Assembly (NCBI GenBank): GCA_030433075.1
Contig: JAUILI010000013.1
Span: forward strand, 1-44,289
Source of the DNA: Gammaproteobacteria bacterium
Lineage (GTDB): Bacteria; Pseudomonadota; Gammaproteobacteria; Pseudomonadales; Azotimanducaceae
Reading direction: 5' to 3'
DNA length: 44,289 nt
A program made the translations under genes and the position numbers. The stretch's first letter is position 1, and each line of letters opens with the position of its first letter. Shown in pieces: positions 38,904 to 44,289 of this stretch. Under the pieces are notes generated by a model that saw nothing but the letters and a program-made list of their open reading frames with translations, searched no databases and was not told the origin of the DNA.

Positions 38904-39488
38904 ATGAGCGACGCATCTTGCCACGCCTTAGACCTGCCTGCCCTGCCCGACGAAGCCCTGGGCAAGGACCTCGCCAAGTACTTCGGAAAGTGCCGGGAGA
39001 AGCTGGGCTTCGTCCCGAACGTCCTTCAGGCCTACGCGTTCAACGCAGAAAAGCTCAGCGCGTTCATCACCTTTTACAACGACCTCATGCTTGCGGACTC
39101 GCCCCTCAGCAAACTTGAGCGGGAGATGATCGCCGTGGTGGTGTCTTCAAAAAACCACTGCTACTACTGCCTCGTCTCCCACGGCGCGGCGGTGCGCGAG
39201 CTCTCCGGCGACCCCATGCTGGGGGAACAGCTCGCCATGAATTATCGAGCCGCCAAGCTTAGCGCGAAGCACAAGGCCATGCTGGCCTTCGCCGAGCAGC
39301 TGACCCTCGCCCCGGACAGCATGGACGACGAAGACCGGGACAACCTCCGGGAGGCCGGCTTCAGCGAGCGTGCGATTTGGGATATCGCCGCCGTCGCGGC
39401 CTTCTTCAACATGACCAACCGCCTCGCCGCAGCTATCGAGCTGGCCCCCAACGACGAGTACCACAGCCAGGCGCGCAGCGCCCCTTAA
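38904..39488 (+). CDS. AhpD-like peroxidase-related protein
   Basis: A 194-residue protein of the carboxymuconolactone decarboxylase/AhpD-like superfamily, in the group called uncharacterised peroxidase-related enzymes. The AhpD active-site pattern is complete: Glu74, then Cys86-x-x-Cys89-x-x-x-His93 ([11 protein letters not shown]). It is predicted to be a cytoplasmic thiol enzyme acting on peroxides; the reductant is unknown. The start ATG 38904 follows GCGGGGGACC. The frame is open upstream but without homology. ppiB follows after 17 bases and may be co-transcribed. Confidence 0.88.
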   Translation: MSDASCHALDLPALPDEALGKDLAKYFGKCREKLGFVPNVLQAYAFNAEKLSAFITFYNDLMLADSPLSKLEREMIAVVVSSKNHCYYCLVSHGAAVRELSGDPMLGEQLAMNYRAAKLSAKHKAMLAFAEQLTLAPDSMDDEDRDNLREAGFSERAIWDIAAVAAFFNMTNRLAAAIELAPNDEYHSQARSAP

Positions 39489-39505
39489 GGAAAGGAACCC
39501 TAGCT

Positions 39506-40012
<507 letters not shown>

Positions 40013-40031
40013 GCCCCTAGGGCACCTGGCC

Positions 40032-40079
40032 AAGCAAAAAAGGGCCCCGGGAGCACCCTGCCCCGGGGCCTTTTTGCTT
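40032..40079. terminator. bidirectional intrinsic terminator between ppiB and uspA
   Basis: Left arm at 40032-40051 and right arm at 40062-40079 pair over GGCCCCGGG/CCCGGGGCC, extended by A and T runs and AAGC/GCTT with one bulged G. A T-tract follows on both strands. The right arm includes part of the uspA stop codon, so the two convergent genes share it. Confidence 0.88.
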
Positions 40080-40542
40080 AGGCCTCCGGCGCGTGCACCC
40101 GCACGGCCAGCACGTCTCGCTTCACGCCGTGGAGCACACCGTTGGCAGTAGAGCCCAGAAGGAGCCCGAGGCCATGGCGGCCGTGGGTGCCAATGACGAT
40201 GAGATCCGCGTCGAGCTCCCCGGCAACCCGCTGGATTTCCGTTGCCGCGTGACCAATGGGGGCAAACTGCCGGCTTTCTGGCACCCCGAGCACGGCGCCC
40301 AGATCCTTCAGCTTTTGCTCCGCGTGGGCGGACGCCTGCTGCTCAAGGGTGGCCATTTGCTCGGAGAAATCCCCCGCCAAACCGACGGCGCCGAAGCCTC
40401 CGTACACATGCTCAATGGGGCGGACCACGTGCACCAAGGCCAAATGGTCGCCTACCCCGGCAATGGCCATGGCCTTATCCATCACCTGTTGGGATTCATC
40501 GGAGAGATCAATCGCCACCAAGATATTTTTGTAAACGCTCAT
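40078..40542 (-). CDS. universal stress protein UspA family
   Basis: A 154-residue single-domain Usp protein starting KNILVAIDLSDES. The nucleotide-binding end has GTHGRHGLGLLLGSTANGVL, with 8 rather than 9 residues between the second and third Gly of the G-2x-G-9x-G(S/T) pattern, so ATP binding is likely but not certain. Its role is in stress survival; the exact activity is unknown. It stands alone, with its terminator at 40032-40079. Confidence 0.93.
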   Translation of the reverse strand: MSVYKNILVAIDLSDESQQVMDKAMAIAGVGDHLALVHVVRPIEHVYGGFGAVGLAGDFSEQMATLEQQASAHAEQKLKDLGAVLGVPESRQFAPIGHAATEIQRVAGELDADLIVIGTHGRHGLGLLLGSTANGVLHGVKRDVLAVRVHAPEA

Positions 40543-40618
40543 GCTATTCCCCTTCCTAGGTTTCGTTCCCTTACCGCCTCATTAGGCGCCTTTCCTAGCG
40601 AAGGGTCCATGACCTGAA

Positions 40619-41377
40619 TCAAGGGGGCGGTCCCAGCCATAGCTGGGAAAAGCCACCGGAACCCGCCAAGGACGCCGCCAAGGTCCTGAGCGCCGATGAG
40701 GTGAGCGCCGTGAGCCCACCCCGCTCGTGATCGATGAGATAAACGGGACGCCCAAGGCCCAAAAGTACCGCGAGGAGCGCCTCCACCGAGTCCCCAAGCC
40801 GCGCAAGGCCGGCAGGCCAGAGCTCCACGATCAGCCGGGCCTCGCGCTGGCGCGCAAGAGTTTTCGCAAAGCCCTGAAGGATTCGCAGTTCGCTGCCCTG
40901 GGTGTCAATCTTCAGAAAATCGAGGCGCGAAAGCGCTAACGCATCCCCGGGCCAGCAGGATGCAGTGAAACTCGCGGCCGTTTTCACCCGCGCCGAATCC
41001 CCCTGGTTAGCCCCGTGGCGCCGAAAGGCCACCTCGCCCCTTGCCTCCCCGAGGGCGGCGCCCAGCGCCCGAAGCTGGGGGAGCCCCGCACCGTTCGCGC
41101 GCAGCAGCGCCAGGTTTCGCGGGTCGGGTTCGAAGGCATAGACGCGCCCCCCGGCGCCAACGATAAGGGCCGCCCAAACCGCATGCCAGCCGAGATTGGC
41201 TCCAGCGTCCACCACCACGGAACCGGGACGGAGGGCTGCGCGAAGCAGCGCGCTTTCCACCCCTTCCCAGATTCGATCCCGACGCAACAGGTCGCTGACC
41301 AATTCCCCTGGGGGATGAAGCGCAAAGGCGCGCGGCCCTTCCCCGCCCCCGGGGGCGCTAAAGCTTTCCCATTCCAC
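40619..41377 (-). CDS. FkbM-family SAM-dependent methyltransferase
   Basis: A 252-residue class I methyltransferase of the FkbM family. VDAGANLG at 56-63 is the SAM motif I, FEPDP at 82-86 ends the second strand, and FLKIDTQGSE at 154-163 is the FkbM signature. FkbM enzymes methylate hydroxyls of polyketides, sugars or lipids; the substrate here cannot be told. No glycan or polyketide genes are adjacent. The start is a GTG (41377), 68 bases from selA and divergent from it. Confidence 0.85.
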   Translation of the reverse strand: MEWESFSAPGGGEGPRAFALHPPGELVSDLLRRDRIWEGVESALLRAALRPGSVVVDAGANLGWHAVWAALIVGAGGRVYAFEPDPRNLALLRANGAGLPQLRALGAALGEARGEVAFRRHGANQGDSARVKTAASFTASCWPGDALALSRLDFLKIDTQGSELRILQGFAKTLARQREARLIVELWPAGLARLGDSVEALLAVLLGLGRPVYLIDHERGGLTALTSSALRTLAASLAGSGGFSQLWLGPPP

Positions 41378-41445
41378 CGCTAATTGCCCCCTAGACCCTC
41401 CCCAGCAGGGTGGGTAGCCTCTTTAAAACCGTTGCCGAGCTCGCC

Positions 41446-42840
41446 ATGCCTTCCGCCTCTCCAGCCTATCAGGACCTTCCCAGCGTCGCTGCGCTCCTCG
41501 AAGCGCCTTTTACCCTTGAGCTGCAGCGCCGCTGGGGTCGCACGCTAACCACCGAAGCCCTGCGCCAGGCCCTGAGGGAAGCTCGCAGCGCCATGGCTCA
41601 GGGTAGCCCCGTCCCCGAGACAGACGCACTGATCATCGCAGCGAAGGGCGCGCTCGAAGGACAATTTCCCCGAGGACCGCGACAGGTGTTGAACCTCACC
41701 GGCACCCTCCTCCATACGAACCTCGGCCGCGCCGCGCTTAGCCCCGCCGCCTGCGAAGCGATGGTGGCCGCGGCGGGCGCCGTGGACCTTGAGCTCGATC
41801 TATCCACGGGCCGTCGAGGGCAGCGGGATCAGGCCACGGAGGCCCTCCTCTGCGCCCTCACCGGCGCCGAAGCGGCCGCCGTCGTCAACAACAATGCAGC
41901 CGCCGTGCTGCTGGTCCTGAACACCTATGGACTGGGGAAGGAAGTGCTGGTTTCCCGAGGCGAGCTCGTTGAAATCGGCGGTAGCTTTCGCATCCCGGAC
42001 ATCATGGTTCGGGCCGGCGCAACGCTTCGGGAAGTAGGCACCACGAACCGAACTCACGAACGGGACTACGCTCAGGCCCTCGGCCCGAACGCCGGACTCC
42101 TCATGAAGGTCCATCCCAGCAACTACGCCATCGAGGGCTACACCAGTGAGGTATCTCTCAAAGCGCTCGCCAACCTAGGCAAGCACCAGGGCGTGCCCAC
42201 GGCCTTTGATCTGGGCGCGGGAAGCCTTGTTGATCTTCGACGCTACGGCCTGCCTGCCGAGCCCCAGCCCCAGGAGGCCATTGCCGCCGGCATCGACCTC
42301 GTAACCTTCTCTGCCGATAAGCTGCTTGGAGGTCCCCAGGCCGGGCTCATCGTCGGCACGAAGGACGCGATCACCGCCGTGCGAGCCAATCCCCTCTATC
42401 GCGCCCTTCGCGTCGACAAGGTCCGCCTGGCGGCGCTTCGCGCCACGCTCCTGGCCTGGGATCAGCCGGAACCGGAGGGCCAGCTCCCGACCCTGGCCCA
42501 GCTCCTGCGCCCCGAGGCCGAAATTCGGCCTTTAGCGGAAGCCCTGGCGCCGGCGGTGGCGGCGCGCCTCGGCGAGGGTTGGTCCGTAGCCGTAGTGCCC
42601 CTGGAAAGCCAGATTGGCAGTGGTGCCCAGCCCACCACCCGCCTGCCGAGCGCCGGCCTCTCCCTCAGCCCCCGCGGGTCCAAGGGTCGCGCCCTCGAGC
42701 GCCTCGCCCAGGCGCTACGGAGCCTGCCCACGCCCGTGCTAGGTCGAATCACGCAGGATGCCCTTGTGCTCGATCTGCGCACCTTAGGCAACGCCGAGAC
42801 CTTACTTGCGGCGCTGGGAGAGCACCCCCTCGCGCCATGA
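41446..42840 (+). CDS. selA: L-seryl-tRNA(Sec) selenium transferase SelA
   Basis: Pyridoxal-phosphate enzyme that converts seryl-tRNA(Sec) to selenocysteyl-tRNA with selenophosphate. From ATG 41446 the protein has 464 residues (463 in E. coli). It shows VLNLTGTLLHTNLGRA, VVNNNAAAVLLVLN, SRGELVEIGGSFRIPDIM, TTNRTHERDYAQA and the cofactor Lys292 in SADKLLGGPQAG. An in-frame GTG at 41410 gives 12 extra residues without homology. It overlaps selB by 4 bases (ATGA). selD and selC are not in the window. Confidence 0.97.
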   Translation: MPSASPAYQDLPSVAALLEAPFTLELQRRWGRTLTTEALRQALREARSAMAQGSPVPETDALIIAAKGALEGQFPRGPRQVLNLTGTLLHTNLGRAALSPAACEAMVAAAGAVDLELDLSTGRRGQRDQATEALLCALTGAEAAAVVNNNAAAVLLVLNTYGLGKEVLVSRGELVEIGGSFRIPDIMVRAGATLREVGTTNRTHERDYAQALGPNAGLLMKVHPSNYAIEGYTSEVSLKALANLGKHQGVPTAFDLGAGSLVDLRRYGLPAEPQPQEAIAAGIDLVTFSADKLLGGPQAGLIVGTKDAITAVRANPLYRALRVDKVRLAALRATLLAWDQPEPEGQLPTLAQLLRPEAEIRPLAEALAPAVAARLGEGWSVAVVPLESQIGSGAQPTTRLPSAGLSLSPRGSKGRALERLAQALRSLPTPVLGRITQDALVLDLRTLGNAETLLAALGEHPLAP

Positions 42841-44289
42841 TCATTGCCACCGCAGGACACGTTGATCACGGCAAGACGGCTCTGGTGCGCGCCCTCACGG
42901 GGGTAGAGACGGACCGCCTTGAGGAAGAGCAGCGCCGAGGCCTCACCATTGAGCTCGGCTACGCCTACGGGAACCGAGGGGACACGCGCTGGGGCTTTGT
43001 TGATGTTCCAGGACATGAGCGCTTCATGGCAACCAGCTTGGCGGGCCTCGCTGCCGCGCGCCTCGCCCTTCTTGCCGTTGCTGCGGATGAGGGACCCAAG
43101 CCCCAGACGGAAGCTCACCTGCGATGTCTCCAGGGCTTTGCCTTTCCCGGCCTTGTGGTGGCCCTGACCCGCTGCGATCTCGCCAGCGAAGCGCAGCAGC
43201 AGGACGCGCGGGCGAGCCTTGGGGCGCTCCTGGAACGCTATGGCTTCTCCTCTGCCACCGTGGTTCCCACGAGCCTTCACGACTCCGCGAGCCTCGAGGC
43301 CCTCTGGAGGGCCCTGGAAGCCACGGCGGCGGGCCTCGCCGAGGACGCCGGCCGCCGGGAGCAACCGGTGCGCGTCGCCCTCGACCGCGCCTTCAGCCTA
43401 CCCGGGGCGGGGACCATCGCTACCGGGCTCCTCTTCACGGGTACGCTGAAGGCGGGCGATCCACTGTGGCTATTGCCCGAAGGCCGAGCGGTCGCGGTGG
43501 CCAGTCTCCGGGCCAATGATCAAGAGGTCACGCAGGCGTCCGCCGGGGACCGGGTAGCCCTGCGCCTCCCTGCCCTTTCGCCTTCGGACATCAAACGGGG
43601 CAGCTGGCTTGCGGCGCAGGAAAGCCATCCGGTCACCCGTCGCCTGGAGCTGGCCCTGGAATGGTTCGAAGCGCCGCCATCCCAAAGCCAATTAGGGGTG
43701 CATGTCCATCATGGAACCACTCACACCCTCGGACGGCTTCAGCGAGAGCCGCGCCTTTTCGCCGCGCTGGGACAAGAGGGGGCAACCCTCCGCTGCGAAG
43801 CCGCCCTCATGGCCTGCCACGGCGACCGATTGTTGCTGCGCGATGACCGCGGGGACCGCCTTCTTGCCGCAGCCACGGTCCTGGATCCCCTTCCGCCCTC
43901 CCGGGGACGGTGGAACCCGCTGCGGCTGCAAGGACTCACGGCCCTGCACCATGGCGCCTGGGAGGCAGCCCTTCGCGGCGCCCTGGCCACGACCCCCCTG
44001 GAACTGGACCTTGCGCCCTGGAGTGCGCGCTTGAATCGACCCGAACGCCAGCTTCAGGACGCACTTCCGGGAGCGGAGGGGTCGCCGAGCGCCCTGAGGG
44101 ATCAGGATCAGTGGAAGGCCTTTAAGGCGCGTATCGAAGGGCTGACCGAGGACCATCACCAGGCCCACCCGGAGCAGCTTGGGCTACGCCTTGATGAACT
44201 CGCCCGGGCCCTCGAACGCCCGCCCCGGGGCGCCCTCCACGCGGCCCTCAGGGCCCTGCTGGATGAAGACCGCCTCGTGCTTGATCGCA
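42837..44289 (+). CDS. selB: selenocysteine-specific elongation factor SelB (C-terminus outside window)
   Basis: GTPase that carries selenocysteyl-tRNA to ribosomes paused at UGA next to a SECIS hairpin. The 484 visible residues, of roughly 610-640 expected, start with G1 AGHVDHGKTALVRALTG. They continue with the switch region RRGLTIELGYAY, G3 DVPGHE and a G4 written TRCD (TKxD or NKxD in most relatives). Beta-barrel domains 2 and 3 and the beginning of the winged-helix SECIS-binding domain follow. The gene is cut only by the right window edge. Confidence 0.95.
   Translation, partial: MIIATAGHVDHGKTALVRALTGVETDRLEEEQRRGLTIELGYAYGNRGDTRWGFVDVPGHERFMATSLAGLAAARLALLAVAADEGPKPQTEAHLRCLQGFAFPGLVVALTRCDLASEAQQQDARASLGALLERYGFSSATVVPTSLHDSASLEALWRALEATAAGLAEDAGRREQPVRVALDRAFSLPGAGTIATGLLFTGTLKAGDPLWLLPEGRAVAVASLRANDQEVTQASAGDRVALRLPALSPSDIKRGSWLAAQESHPVTRRLELALEWFEAPPSQSQLGVHVHHGTTHTLGRLQREPRLFAALGQEGATLRCEAALMACHGDRLLLRDDRGDRLLAAATVLDPLPPSRGRWNPLRLQGLTALHHGAWEAALRGALATTPLELDLAPWSARLNRPERQLQDALPGAEGSPSALRDQDQWKAFKARIEGLTEDHHQAHPEQLGLRLDELARALERPPRGALHAALRALLDEDRLVLDR

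Noticed and set aside
40575-40588. A hairpin (CGCCT/AGGCG, 4-base loop) between uspA and the FkbM gene as a terminator
   Set aside because: Only five base pairs and no T-tract on the relevant strand.

Overview
The window is a compact, GC-rich stretch of core chromosome from a gammaproteobacterium. The evidence is the clustering of clpX-clpP-tig with tRNA genes and folD, the leuCDB-asd-fimV-truA-trpF-folC-cvpA-purF block, and the gltA / sdhCDAB-sucAB-lpd-sucCD block. These arrangements are familiar from Pseudomonas-like and related marine lineages. DUF4892 and the Pseudomonas-type MiaE and DUF1289 genes agree. I cannot name a genus. I see no insertion sequence, prophage, CRISPR array or integrative element, and no new multi-gene defence or biosynthesis system.

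Layout. 1-2958 (minus): proteostasis genes clpX (cut by the window edge), clpP and tig, preceded by tRNA-His(GTG) and tRNA-Arg(TCT) at 3063-3261. 3503-4363 (plus): folD, which meets miaE tail to tail in one shared CTAG. 4360-22992 (minus): twenty genes packed with overlaps or gaps of about 50 bases or less. In transcription order they are gpsA, sixA, a DUF4892 gene, prmB, aroC, leuC, leuD, leuB, asd, fimV-like, truA, trpF, trpB, trpA, folC, a DedD/SPOR-like gene, cvpA, purF, a DUF1289 gene and miaE. The accD gene usually found between trpA and folC is absent. 23050-24966: htpG, with a near-perfect sigma-32 promoter and its own terminator. 25115-36257 (minus): the TCA-cycle cluster sdhC-sdhD-sdhA-sdhB-sucA-sucB-lpdA-sucC-sucD, ending in a strong terminator and divergent from gltA (36569-37852, plus). 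37938-40542: a beta-hydroxyacid dehydrogenase, an AhpD-like protein, a cyclophilin and a universal stress protein. 40619-44289: an FkbM-type methyltransferase divergent from selA-selB (selB cut by the window edge).

How the genes work together. gltA, sdh, suc and lpdA together encode citrate synthase, succinate dehydrogenase, 2-oxoglutarate dehydrogenase and succinyl-CoA synthetase, a large part of the TCA cycle. The twenty-gene run joins amino-acid synthesis (Leu, Trp, Asp-semialdehyde, chorismate), purine and folate synthesis, tRNA modification (truA, miaE) and ribosomal-protein methylation (prmB). selA-selB load and deliver selenocysteine, so the organism probably makes at least one selenoprotein.

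Most notable observations. (1) sdhC has an in-frame TGA at codon 10, where relatives have Leu, in an otherwise intact gene whose ubiquinone and haem residues lie downstream. (2) TrpA carries Glu60 and Asn130 where the family has the catalytic Asp60 and a conserved Asp130. (3) accD is missing from its usual place. (4) The gpsA-led run starts directly after the htpG terminator with no room for an ordinary promoter. Gene calls rest on recognised family motifs and were not checked by database search.
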